DNA from: Haplomitrium mnioides
Lineage: Eukaryota; Marchantiophyta; Haplomitriopsida; Calobryales
Assembly: GCA_049999725.1 (NCBI GenBank)
Contig: JBNGIS010005124.1
Coordinates: 1-64,000 of the forward strand
Reading direction: 5' to 3'
Length of the DNA: 64,000 bases
Shown one piece after another: positions 1-11,300 of this stretch; positions within the stretch are counted from its first letter, which is position 1, and every line of letters starts with the position of its first letter. The position numbers and the translations under genes are program-made. Under the pieces are notes generated by a model, which did not search any database, was not told the DNA's origin, and was given only the letters and a program-made list of their open reading frames with translations.

Positions 1-3000
1 CAAAATGCTTATAAACAAAATCCTGATTTACCAGATCCTGGCATTGCTTACATTCAGGGCATCAGTCGAGTGCACGAGTTCTGGAACCAGACTTGACACA
101 TACTAGACACAGAGAACTCAACAAACATGTACCATAGGATATTTCTGACATGAGGAAAGCCATCCCTCTCGACTCCACTATAGGCAGCTCAATCCAGATC
201 TTCAAGTCCACCTCAGAATGACATTGAGCCATACTCCTCTTTCGGTTTGCCACTGCCTTACCACTTCAGATCACATGGATTATAATCTCCCCTACAGGTA
301 CGCGTATACTCAAACTCCTTTGAAGAAAATCTTCACACCTATCCTCACCAGAAAATCAGAAGAGAAGAAAACCCAAAAACAGAGAGAGGCCCCGATGGCT
401 CACAAGAACCCCTTAAAAACATATTTTCCACCACCTTGTATCTTTGATTTCCAGCCCACAGTCTTCTGTCCCTACCACTTAACCATAAACCTGCCACCAG
501 CAGTTTTGCTTTAATTGTTTTGGCTGCAAATTTAAAATTGGCGCTTCCTCCTCATGGCCCACTTGAGACTTAATAAACATCCCAAATAAATTGTTGTCGG
601 CGCTGCTTAATCTCCAATAACAGGTTTGTCAGAGCTGCCCACTGTCACTTTTACCCTCCTTGTTGACTTCAAATAGTTACCTGGTAAAAACTGAAATATA
701 CTCACACACACACACACACACAAATATGTCCGTTGGTTCCCTTGATTGTTCTGTGCCTTACATCATTTGCCCTGAACCTACTTTAACTCAAGATTTAAAA
801 CAAATAAAACTTAAGAGCATATTGTTTTCCCTAGCTAAATACTTAAAATACTACTATCTATATATCATTTTAGTAGCTAAAAGAGCTATCGGTAGAAGCT
901 CCCTTAACATATGGCCATAGGAATAGCAAATTCTTTGAAAATTACAAGTACCAATCAGGTCAAGAAATAGATCAAGCAACAACAACAACAACTCGAACAA
1001 CCCAAAAATAGAGGAAAATGGAGGAACATCTCTTCAGCAGGAAGAAAAGAAAGAAAATGCATCATTTGTACATGAGGTTTATATGTGTGTATGTTTGTAA
1101 AAGTAGACGTGTACAATTTTGTGTTTTGTGGGATTTTGAAAAAAGTTATGTCGGTTAGTAAATAATAGTAAAATACTAATTAAATATTAATTAACTAATA
1201 TTAAATCTAAGCTACATCCAAACCAAGCCAAGGAGAAAAGAAAAGATGGATTAAAAATGAATGGAGTGGATATGTTGGATCCAATGGCAAGGAAATAGCC
1301 CCCGCGTGTGGGAGTTAGAGCCCACTTTTAAAAAGAAGAGAGGAGGGCTCATTTTCCCCCCTTCTTCTATGGTTCTTGTTTTTCTTATGCGCGGCGCCGT
1401 CCAAGATTGTTGATAGGAAGATGCCATTGGGGGGCCCGCATGTTGGTGGAGTGAAGCAAGAAAAAGGAGACATGATTGAGTAGTAGTGGCGGGCGGACGG
1501 TTGGTGGCCTATCGGAAAATAATGAAAGGGGTGAACAGTCACATACATGTTTTGAGGGAAAGATAGATCAAAATAAGTCAACATGCAATAAGGAAGTCAA
1601 AAAAAAGTGGATGGTAGGAAAATGAAGAGGGGAACATGAAGTGCAGTTGAATTGAGACTAGGGATGGGTGAAATTTGGTAAACTATTACCACAACGTGCA
1701 AGGAAACGGTTGATTCTTGGGGGGCCACAAAGGGAATCATGGAGACATGTGCTCTTGTTCTGCAAACTTTGTTCCTTCCGAAAAATAACTGAGTGTTTAT
1801 GCATACTCGTAACCCTTCCATCGATTCACTGGTCTTTTGTATCAAAGTTTTGCGATGATGGGAAGCCAAGATAGGAAAAAGGAGACAAGACGAGTAGACA
1901 TCAAGGTGCAGACTTCATTTTTTAAGACAATTTCGAGGGTTGGTCTATCTTTGAGAATGTGGAGAGAGTAGTGAGGCTGTGGAATGGTTCTAGAGCAAGA
2001 TGCATCTTGTCCATGGGGTGTCTATCGGCTAGCAATTATTATCGTAGCAATCTGAGAAGGGCTCCGATGAACATCTGCAGAGTAGTGGGGAGGCAAAGGA
2101 GGTAGAATAGTTGCGTTGCTATTCGTGGGCCTATCTGTTGCATACAATACATCAGAAAGCCAATCAGTTGCTACTACACGCATTGTATGAGAAGGACAAG
2201 TGTGAGCTATCTTCAAACTGATGTGGAGGGGAGAGCAATCCAGCTTGTGATCAAATCGTGGGAGTTGAGTCTATGTGTATAAGTTGACGAAGATTGCCTC
2301 ATATGCATATACTCGATCTCGAACAACCATTGAAGCTGCAATAGAATTCAATTGAAATGCAATGGAGAAGGACTGGGGGATAGAAATAGAATTGGTATAT
2401 GAAAGATGAATAAGAGTGGAATGAGGAGGATAGAAGAGCCTTGAAGATTGTACCATCGGTGTGAGAGAGGAGATTTGGGTGGCCGCCATTGTGATGTGGG
2501 AAGGAGAGAAAAGAATACTTACGATTGCACTAGATTAGTTGTGGAAGTGTCACTTGCTGGAACTAATGTTGCGATTGGGTGTGTGGAAGTGGCCGCGCAT
2601 AGAACAGGTAATTGACATCCTTCGCTCGACTGTCAAATGGATGCAGTGTGCGGATCATAAAAGACGATTTGAACATGAAGTGGAGGGATAGAAAGTGAAG
2701 GTTCAGTTTGGCAGAGTAAGGCGCAGCTAAGGAGGGACCGTGCCACCTAATGGGAAAAAAAAACTAGACCGATTCTGGAGACTCGCCCATTTAGGTGCTG
2801 CATTGGAGTGGATCTTTTTGAAGAATAAACCCGTAGACTAGAGGTTGTTGGAAGAAGTGAGACAAGAGCTGAAGGAATGAGGAGGCGCAGATAGTGGATG
2901 GAGTGTATGCCAATTATTTTGCATGGAAGTGATATGGTTACCGTTGGGACCTGGAGAAGTGTATATATATTAAAATAAAAGAGAAGAGAATGCTAGTTTT

Positions 3001-4254
3001 TTTATCAGGAGGAGTACAAGTCAAGGTGTGGGGTTGATTGGTCGCGCTGATTTTTGGGAAGAAGACATGTGAGGTCATTGATTAGAGTGGTAGAGGAAGG
3101 ATGATATGGAGAATAGAAGTTGAAAAGGAGGTTATAGGAGAAGGAAGGATGGGTAGGAGGAATTAGGAGAAATTAAAGGGTAGAGTAGAAGTGGTAAAGT
3201 TAAAAGAAGGGATATCCAATACATGAAGATAAAGTTCGGGGAGGCAACTAAGATTCTGTACAAGAATGGTATGTGGGTTGCAAGGTGTTAGTGGGGAGTG
3301 TACCAAATAGTTTGAGGGCATGAGTCCAATGGCTCCTTTCCCAAGGTGGTGGTTGGCTGGTAGCTAAGGTAACAGAAAATTGAAATATTGTTGTTATGTG
3401 TTTGTGCGTGAGTTCAGTATCTTGTCCTTTTATTAGAGTCGGCATTGTGTTCTGTACTTCGGGGAAGTGTATGTAGAACGTCAATAAAACTCATACGTGT
3501 GTTAGTAGCGTATTTGTGGTGGATTCTTGTTGAAGGATGAGTGGAACTTGCTATTCCGGTAGAGCTATAAGAGAGGGAAGAGTAGAGAAGTCAACACTTG
3601 AGGTGTTGTGTCCTAAGTGGGAAGTCTAATGATCTGAAATTGTATCTGCATTGGTTATCAGTTAAACATGTATTCATTAAAGTGCTATTCTTGTTATTGT
3701 GAATGCTTGTGATTTTAGTTTACGCATCTATCTTGAATTGTTCTTTCCCAGTTGAAACATCTAAAAATCAGACGCATTTGATTTATTTCATTTCTGTTAT
3801 GGACTACTACTCCTGAACCCAAAGACCAACCAACAAGCCCAAAGTCGTTTGCAGGTCCTTAGCCAGTCTTGAGGGAAGAAACACCCTCACGATCCCCTGA
3901 GTTCTGGTGGACCTCACTACCACCACGACCAAGCGTATCCCTAGATAGCCCGATCAACGGGGGGTCCTTATCTATTCCAACCCAATTACTCAAATCTAGA
4001 AGTTAGGCTATATACTACAACATCGACCAAAAGCAGGGTTCCTCCCTCTATGCCCTAGACATCAAGACCTAACACTACAATCTCTTGTGGAGTTCTCGTA
4101 CAATAACTCCCTCAACATCTCTATACGCGCCACATCTTTCATTTTCATGTATGGTGAGCATCCAACCACAATCTCTAGCCTTCAACATGCATCACCGTTG
4201 ATCTTTAAGAGTCCAATTAGAGATGATTTTCTCCATTATCTACACTATGGAGTT
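1..4254. other. AT-rich intergenic DNA, no supportable gene
   Basis: Read on both strands I see only short open frames without family resemblance, codon bias or splice structure. There is a (CA)n run at about 702-722 and a short (CAA)n run near 977-993. The stretch probably holds decayed transposon sequence upstream of the gypsy remnant that begins near 4255, but nothing in it is recognisable. Confidence 0.6.
702..722. repeat. (CA)n microsatellite
   Basis: About ten uninterrupted CA units in AT-rich DNA. No associated gene. Confidence 0.9.
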
Positions 4255-4800
4255 TGACGAGCCAAGGAAAAACTGGAAGTTTCTTATAATCGACAAAAGC
4301 AATATGTTAATACTCATCGTCGAGAGGTGATCTTTGCCGTAGGTGACCAAATCTGGCTCTTCACGTCCAATCTTCTTTTGTTTCATTTGCGTAAGTTTAG
4401 TGATCACTTTATTGGACCTTTTTCTATCTTTACTTGCATTGGAGAAGTGGCATATCGGTTAGTTTTACCTCCCCACATGAAGATTCATCCAATTTTTCAT
4501 ATCTCTTTACTACGGGCTTTTGTCCATTGTTCTCCCACTTTTACAAATACCTAGGAAATCTCTCCACCACCGGAGCTAATTGATGGTCATGAAGAGTATG
4601 AGGTTGAGCAACTCTTGAAGAAACGTACACGGTGCCGTAGTCGTCATTAGATTGTGGAATATTTTGTTCGTTGAAAAGACTACCCTCTTTATGAAGCTAC
4701 TTGAGAGCTATTGGAGAATTTGGCCAATGTCTCCGCAATAGTTCACTCTTTCGAAAACTCTCTTAGCAACGAGGACATTGCCTCTTAAAAAGGAGGAGGA
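4255..4800 (+). pseudogene. Ty3/gypsy integrase C-terminus plus chromodomain, decayed
   Basis: Translation shows the C-terminal end of a gypsy integrase: the block of type VGDQIWL, then an FIGPF block and the YRL-LPPHMKIHPIFHISLL block near 4339-4525. A stop at 4552 is followed in frame by a chromodomain-like stretch (YEVEQLLKKR near 4600, an aromatic/KDYPLYEAT block near 4660-4705, then an ELLENLANV helix). Several in-frame stops (near 4650, 4672 and 4704) show it is dead. The order integrase-chromodomain is that of chromoviruses. The upstream pol domains are missing, so this is a 3' fragment attached to the LTR that follows. Confidence 0.8.
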
Positions 4801-4801
4801 T

Positions 4802-5434
4802 TATAATGGTCACTAATTTTAGTAAGCTATAGCTAAAAATGAAGCAAGATTTAGTATCAACTATGTTTAGAAAGCTATTACTAAGGTATAGTAGTAAAAA
4901 GTGGTTGCTATTATAGAGAGTTGGACACCAAGAAAGAGGAGAGAAAGTCAACAAATTAAGGTGAAAGAGGGAGTCTAGATAGACTACTTTAAAAGAGGAT
5001 AAGAACACGTGGCAAGCAAAGAATTAGAGTAAAGAGAAGGTTCTAAAGATAAGAACACGTGGCAGAAGGAGAACTAAGGAGATGAAAGGTTCTAAAGATA
5101 AGAACACGTGTTAGAAAGAGAGGGCTAAAGAGAGATGGAGGGTTTTTAAGATAAGAACACATGGCAAAAAAAGAATAAAAGTAAAGGGTGGTCCAATTAG
5201 AGTGAGAGAGAAAAGAGGAGTCTGATTAGAAAAGGATAGAAAATAAACCAATAGGGTTCCTCCACCTATGTAAGCAAAGTGCTTTCTATCAAGTATATAA
5301 AGAAAGGAGAGTGCCTTGTTTGGCATCTTTTACCTTGTGGGTTTTTGAAGTTCTTTGTGTGCTTCTCTTGTGCTAACTTGTATGTATTGTATTTGTGCTA
5401 ACTTGTGTATGTAATGTTGGTGTGTAGTGTTATA
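4802..5434 (+). mobile_element. 3' LTR of a chromodomain gypsy element (approximate limits)
   Basis: A purine-rich tract (AAAAAGGAGGAGGA, ending about 4800) directly follows the chromodomain remnant, as a polypurine tract should. The LTR is taken to start at TATAATGG (4802) and to end at TTATA (5434), which are complementary ends that could derive from TGTAA...TTACA by deamination. A TATA box lies at 5294-5300. No matching 5' LTR is in the window, so the limits are inferred. Confidence 0.55.
4998..5165 (+). promoter_or_regulatory. Four ABRE/G-box repeats in the LTR, upstream of a TATA box
   Basis: The motif GATAAGAACACGTGGC or a close variant occurs four times, at about 4998, 5048, 5097 and 5150, spaced about 50 bp. 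Copies 1 and 2 contain a perfect ACACGTGGC (ABRE with CACGTG core). Copy 3 keeps CACGTG with TT after it, and copy 4 has CACATG. The TATA box TATATAA is at 5294-5300. In plants this element is bound by bZIP (ABF/GBF) factors; that the LTR responds to ABA, drought or light is inference. Confidence 0.65.
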
Positions 5435-8240
5435 AGAAATAAATGTAAGAGAAAAAAAGTCATCACTTACAAAGACAACTTGCTTGCATCTCCATTTTCA
5501 AGATTAGAAGTATTTATATTTGAAATATCTATAGGCTAAAAGAGATACTCAAAACATAGCTCTCATCAAAAGAAAAAAATAGATAAGTGAACTAGCTATA
5601 TACCTATAATAGACATATGCATGATGGTTTTTTGTATTTTTAAATGTATTTATATTTGTCTTAGAGTAAGTCCAAATTGATCTTCGATTTGCATCATTAA
5701 AAAAATAGGAAATAATCAACTCAACGGAGGAAAATTAAGAACAAGCTCTTCTCTTCAATAGAATCAAGCATCTATGAGGCGTATAGAAAAATCAACAACT
5801 CAAATCTTCTTTCATATAGTCAATTAGGTTCTGTTGTGGTTTGCTATATGATATCTTCCAAGAAAGTTCTTCTTTGTTTACTGGTTCTTTGACATAGTGG
5901 TTTTATTGTTTTTTTGCACAATTTATGAGTTGTGGTTCTATTTAAAACTCATAGCTGCCATACCGTGAACTGACATCTAGCTTAGAATAGGGATACAACC
6001 AATTTTGGATGGAAACTTGTTGAGACCCACCAATGATCTTCTAAATTTTTTTTTCTTACGCCACGACTTCTCAAGAAAAGAGGAATCAAAAGGTATAAAA
6101 TTACATAATTCCATAAAAACCAGTGATGTTTCTTTTCTTCAATTACTTGAGTAATCTACTCTTGAATTGTTGAAAGCTCATCTTCTCTCCTTTCACATCA
6201 TTGTGATATAGTGACTTCATTGCTATGTTGAGTTGAGAGATTATCATATCAAAGCATGCTATATAGACAAATTACTAGGAATTATAAGAAAATAAATATT
6301 CATCCTTGTGGAGTTGGGCATCAACATTCATGAATGGTGCAAAGTCCTTTATGTTTTGTGTTTTTTGTGTAAAGTTTGAATTGTTAGCTCATAAAAAAGT
6401 GATCGTCATCATTAAAAAAAGATCTTGTTTGATCCAAATTCATTGTGTCCATCTGTTTAGTGTTGACAAGCTAAAGATCTAGAAAAAGTAGACCACCATG
6501 AAAAAAAAATGTCTCACCTTCCTAATCTTCTATTTGTCATGTGTAAGTTGTCCAGGTTGTACTACCATGAGTTAATAGATTTTTGGTCATGTGTATACCT
6601 CTTATATCTTTTCTTTTGGCTATGTATGTTTGTATACCACCTAGATTTGCTTAGTAATATTGGTCTAGTGTGTTTTTTGTTTGTATATATGTCTAGGTAG
6701 TAAGCATGACTTGGTATGGTTCTTGACAATACAATAGACGTTGAGAAATCTTTTGATATATAAGAGTGAAGAATTCAACAAATAGATGTTGAGAAATATC
6801 ATATGTAATATTATGTGAATTTTTTCTATAGAACTAATGAATAAAGTTTGTAGGTTGATACCCTATATATACCTTGGGATGCTTTCAAATAGTCTCCACA
6901 ACTACTTCTCAGTTGAATATTGATCCACTATGAATTGACACGCTCATTGACTTTAAATTTGTGTGATTGCTTTAGAATAAGCTGTACATCCGATTGGAAG
7001 TTTAATAGTTATACATTGACTCTTGCTAGTTAGATTTCATTTAGTTTAAGCTTTAGTTTATTAGCTTTCTATCTTGTTGGAGATCAAATTGTGGCTAGCT
7101 TAGATTCATTGACGTCCACAATACCGTTTAATCGTCAACTAACATCGCCCCCTCTATGGGCAGCCAAAGCATCATTGACTTGCCAATGCATATAGATGAG
7201 TTATATGACTTACAACAACCACTACTTTGAACCAAGAACCACTAGTGGGTTCCTATTTCATTTGGTGTTCACAAAAACCAATTTCAAAATTTTAGCATCC
7301 AAAATCATGAATTTGACGCTAGTAATATTCATTTGCAAAATAAAAATAAAAATTTACATATCAAAATGGCTCACTTTGAGTGTACAATATGCTAAAAACA
7401 AATCTTCTTGTAAGCATTTCAACAAAATTGCTGTTATAATTTCAAGTTTCAAAAACATGAGCATCACCAAACAAAATATATAGAAAATAAACACGATATT
7501 TGTTGTTAAATATTTTCAAAGATAATAATGATATCAATAACTTATAAATTTGATAAAAACATTCAAATTTTATCAAAAACAATTTGAACTAGAACCCTAA
7601 AGTGTTGGCACAAGAGGATTGTTGAAGCAAAATTGTGAAAAGGCTGCTTAAGCCTATGCACATATAGACAACTGAGGCCCAAGTACAGACACACATTGTT
7701 TGAAAGATCCATACGCGAATGGATAACTACAGCTAACTCAAGCTTGAACAACTGAAGCCTATGCACGCATTGACAACTGAAGTGAACATGGACTGCTGAG
7801 TAATTGGAAGCAGAGAATGCAGAAGCCCATCTAAGAAAGAACAAAAAATGAAGAAAAGAAAGTGAGCTTTCATGCAACCATAGACTTCATTGCTAAATTT
7901 TATAAAAACCAATACGTTTTGCTCAAAAACCATTTTGAGCAGGAAATTGAATCTTGATGAAAAGACTTAAATTGGATTGGGAATGTAACAAGATTGAAAC
8001 TTCAGCAAATAAAATTTTGTGAAGAAAATACTTTACTATGCACAAAAATTATGTCACTCTAATGCTACCGCTCTATCTTCTTTAGGAGGAATTGTCTCAT
8101 CTAAAGCTTCCACATCTACATTCGCTAGAGAGTCTTGCCGAGACTTTCTAGTCACAGAGATGATAACAAAATCACCAGTAGCACTTGCAGTATTAGAAGA
8201 AACAGGTTCCTTGTGGTACGCATACATTATCTATGATTCG
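5435..8240. other. AT-rich intergenic DNA, no supportable gene
   Basis: Long AT-rich stretch with only chance open frames (95-104 codons at most, low complexity). No domain, splice pattern or LTR pair was recognised. Confidence 0.6.
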
Positions 8241-8246
8241 GTCACG

Positions 8247-9299
8247 TTAGATGGGCTGATATCTATCATATTCTACAGTGATGCAATTTTTCATTAACTT
8301 CAAGGCACAGACAATGCCTGAGCCGGACCTAGAGCAAAGATCTAAGACCCAATCTTGCTTTGTTGATAAATGGTCAATGAAAAATTTATAAAGAGCTTGT
8401 GGCTTTTGGTAAACATTCACAAGAGCATTATCAACTAGATGTTTTAGTTTAGTCGACACAATAGGGCAACTAAACACACTCCATATAATTTGCCGAGGAC
8501 GACCACTCTCATCAGCAAGTTGCAAGTTGAAGAGCCTTATGCTTCTCTTGCCCTCTTTTGTCCAGTAGCTCACTGTCTAATACTCATCGGTGTGAGCAAT
8601 TCTTGGACCACCAAAATAATGAATATTGCTTTTGTCCTTGTAGTAAGAAAAACAAACAGATCAAACACTTGAAATATAGTGTAGGAAAACTAATAAAGAT
8701 AAACTAAAAAACCAAAAAATCTGAAAAGAACTTGCTAGATGTCGTGGTCGATGTCACAGAAAACCTCCAAAAGAGCATCCTCTATGATGCCAAATTGTTG
8801 AGAAGAATGCATTATAACACAAAAGACCAAAAATCAAAAGTCATTATTGCCACAAAAGAGGAAACCATATAAAAAATGTCATCCCTTGAAAAGGGTTCAA
8901 AAATGTTGTGTTTGCATTTCTTAAGGTTATAACCGTAAGGAATATCTGCAATTGCCAAAGTGAAACATCTAGATTTCACAAATCCCTTCAATTGACGAGC
9001 ATTTGACTCCTCGTGCAATTAGTAATATGCCACGTTGAGTCTATTAACAAAGGACATTAAGTCCTTGTCTTTGTCTCTTGGAGCTCCATCTGTGGGAAGG
9101 GCAACAACATCATTTTGCTGCTTGATTTCCACTCTTTAGCTTTCTGGCATTGAAGCAAAAAGGCACAAGGGTAGGAAACAAATGTTGGGGCCTGGTCTTG
9201 ATCTTTTGGGGCTTCTTTGACCCTTGATCTTTTTCGCCATTTGGTAGCTATTGTCAACTTTTTGGTAAGCTGGCATTTAAAAGTTTTGTCCCTATGCAC
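8247..9299 (-). pseudogene. Relic of a beta-class N4/N6 DNA methyltransferase
   Basis: Read on the minus strand, two blocks are in the order used by permuted beta-class amino-methyltransferases. First, near 8930-8970, is a hydrophobic strand ending in ADIPYGYNL, a degenerate catalytic motif IV (normally DPPY or SPPY). Second, about 500 bp downstream (8300-8410), is VNVYQKPQALYKFF followed by WVLDLCSRSGSGIVCALKLMKN and VEYD, which corresponds to the family's QKP helix, the D-F-G-GSGT cofactor loop (here SRSGSG) and the acidic strand end. Frames shift between the blocks and several stops intervene (8575-8810). A lysine-rich open frame at 9057-9299 may be its upstream part. The catalytic proline and the loop glycine are substituted, so this copy should be inactive. 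It may be a decayed host gene or a passenger of a mobile element; I cannot tell which. Confidence 0.6.
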
Positions 9300-9372
9300 A
9301 TATAAAAAATGGAAAATAATAAGAAGAGACCAACAAAAAATGTAGACTTTAAAGAGGAATCCTAACTAAGAT

Positions 9373-10066
9373 TGACTTTGAAGTCCATACGCGCACAGAC
9401 ATTGAAGTTTATATGCACTTGGATTTCAATGTCCATGCGCGTATGGACAATGAAGTCCATGCATGGGCATTGAAGTCCATGCTTGCATGGATATTGAAGT
9501 CTAGAAGCTCTTGGACTTCAATGTCCAAGTGCGCAAGAACATCAATGTCCTTGAGCGCTTGAACTCCAATGTCCATGTGCGCATGGATTTCAATATCCAA
9601 GCGTGCAAGAACTTCAATGTCCTTGAGCGCTTGAACTCCAATATCCATTTGCGCATGGACTTCAGTGTCCAAGAGCGTAGGGACTTCAATGTCCATATGC
9701 GCATGGATATGAAGTCCATGTGTGCATGGACTTCAATGTCCAAGCACACGAGGACTTTAATGTCCAAGCGCGCAAGGGCTTCAAAGTCCATACATACATG
9801 GACTTCATGTCAATACGTGCATGGGCTTGCTAGTCCAAGCACGTAGGGACTAGAGAGTACCTTGAAAGCCTGGACTAGAGAGTCCATGCGCACATAGACT
9901 TCATATCAATGCATGTATGGACTTCATGTCAATGCGCACATGGACTTGCTAGTCCAAGCGCGTAGGGACTAGAGAGTCCATGCACACATGGACGTGATAG
10001 TTCAAGCGTTCCAAACCAAAGAGCCTTTGCACGCACAAACTTCATACTCCATACACGCATGGACTC
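9373..10066. repeat. 24-bp palindromic minisatellite, roughly 28 units
   Basis: Degenerate tandem units of 24 bp. Each combines a near-palindrome of the form GTCCATGCGCGCATGGAC with a TTCAAT or ATTGAA spacer, used in both orientations. Because 24 is a multiple of three, open frames exist in several frames and encode eight-residue repeats (for example 9511-9846 plus, 9409-9696 and 9501-9791 minus). These look like consequences of the repeat, not genes. Units drift towards TAGTCCAAGCGCGTAGGGAC types beyond 9820. Confidence 0.85.
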
Positions 10067-10385
10067 AAAATCATTTTTATTCTAACAAAGACAATTTACA
10101 AAAAATTCAATGCAACTCTAGAGAAAAAATGTACAATGGAAAAAAAATTACCAAAAGCTTCTCAAAATTGCAGTAGAAAGTAGACATCTTTGACTCCTTG
10201 GTGTGGAAAGGGTACTTCTCTCTTGCTTTTTCCCAAGAGCTGCAATAAACTTTTGTGCAGAAAGACTTTGCCATGACTACCAAAACTTTATGTCTCTCTA
10301 GCTTGCAAGACATTTCTTCAATTGAAAGCTCTCTGGCTTCTACACATTTCAAAACATATATTTTAACTATGTTGAAGAGACTACC

Positions 10386-11300
10386 TTGTTTAAAGTGAAA
10401 ACTAGAAGTAAGAGCAAGGAAAAGAAAAGACAAAGTTTGGGTGAGGTAAAAGGAAGAACCCCTAAGGCTGTTATGGATTATAAGAAGGATCTAGAATACA
10501 ACATGAATGATCCTAGGTATTTTCGAGATATTTCAAAGGAGGTTTATGAAGAGTTGCAGAAGGAACTCCAAGAGAAGAGGGAACATCAAATTAGAATGGA
10601 AAATAAAAGAGAGATGGAAGAGGAGAAAGTGAGAAAAGATCCAGGTAGAAAAGATGGATCTAGTTTACCTTTTGAGGGAGTGAAAGTGGATGAACTAGAC
10701 CTGGACTATAATGTGGTTGTGGATGTATAGAGAACGCCAGCCAATGTAATAGTGGGGCAAATTTTGAGGATGGCTGCACCACATAGGAAAAAGTTGAGGA
10801 TGCTAGCTATTGCAAGGAAAAGGAAGTATAGGCTACTTAAAGTGTCAGTTCATGTATTATTTTTGCCAACAGGAACTATTCAAGAAGAGGTGTTAGAATA
10901 TGGAGTTCCCAAGGTGGAGATTAAGATAAAATGGTGCAATGTGATAAATGTACTAGTTGATGGAGGTTCAGGGAAAAATATTATGGTGTTGGAAACTATG
11001 GAAGCATTGGGATTCAGCCATATGGATAAAACTCCTTAAGTATTGAGATTGGCATATCAGAGAAGGCTGATCCGTGAAGGAGTTTTGAAAGGAGTTTTGA
11101 GACAGCCTTGGCTATATCAAGCCAAAGCAGTGGAAGATTGGGGGAAGAGAGAGACTAGGTTTGGAACCAACCCCAAGGCAAAACTATCCTGGGAAGAGCC
11201 TCCATGTCAAGGAGAGACTTAGATAGTAGAGGAATATACCTCAGAACAATCTGTAATTTATGATGTTTCTGGATGAGAGTCAAAAGAAGAAGCTAACCAG
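10386..11300 (+). pseudogene. Ty3/gypsy gag-side linker and protease, broken
   Basis: The stretch 10386-10730 encodes a highly charged Lys/Glu-rich segment. After one stop, 10752-11039 encodes a protease-like block with LVDGGSGKNIM (active-site D in the DGGS form used by many plant gypsy elements) and a following ALGF strand. Frames are interrupted at 10729 and 11037. The true gag and the 5' LTR are not recognisable upstream, where the minisatellite lies instead, so the 5' part of the element has been lost. Confidence 0.65.

Noticed and set aside
9373-10066. CRISPR-like array or repeat protein gene in the 24-bp repeats
   Set aside because: Units are contiguous without unique spacers and occur in both orientations. 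Open frames exist in three or more frames, which is expected from a period divisible by three. The setting is a plant nuclear genome.
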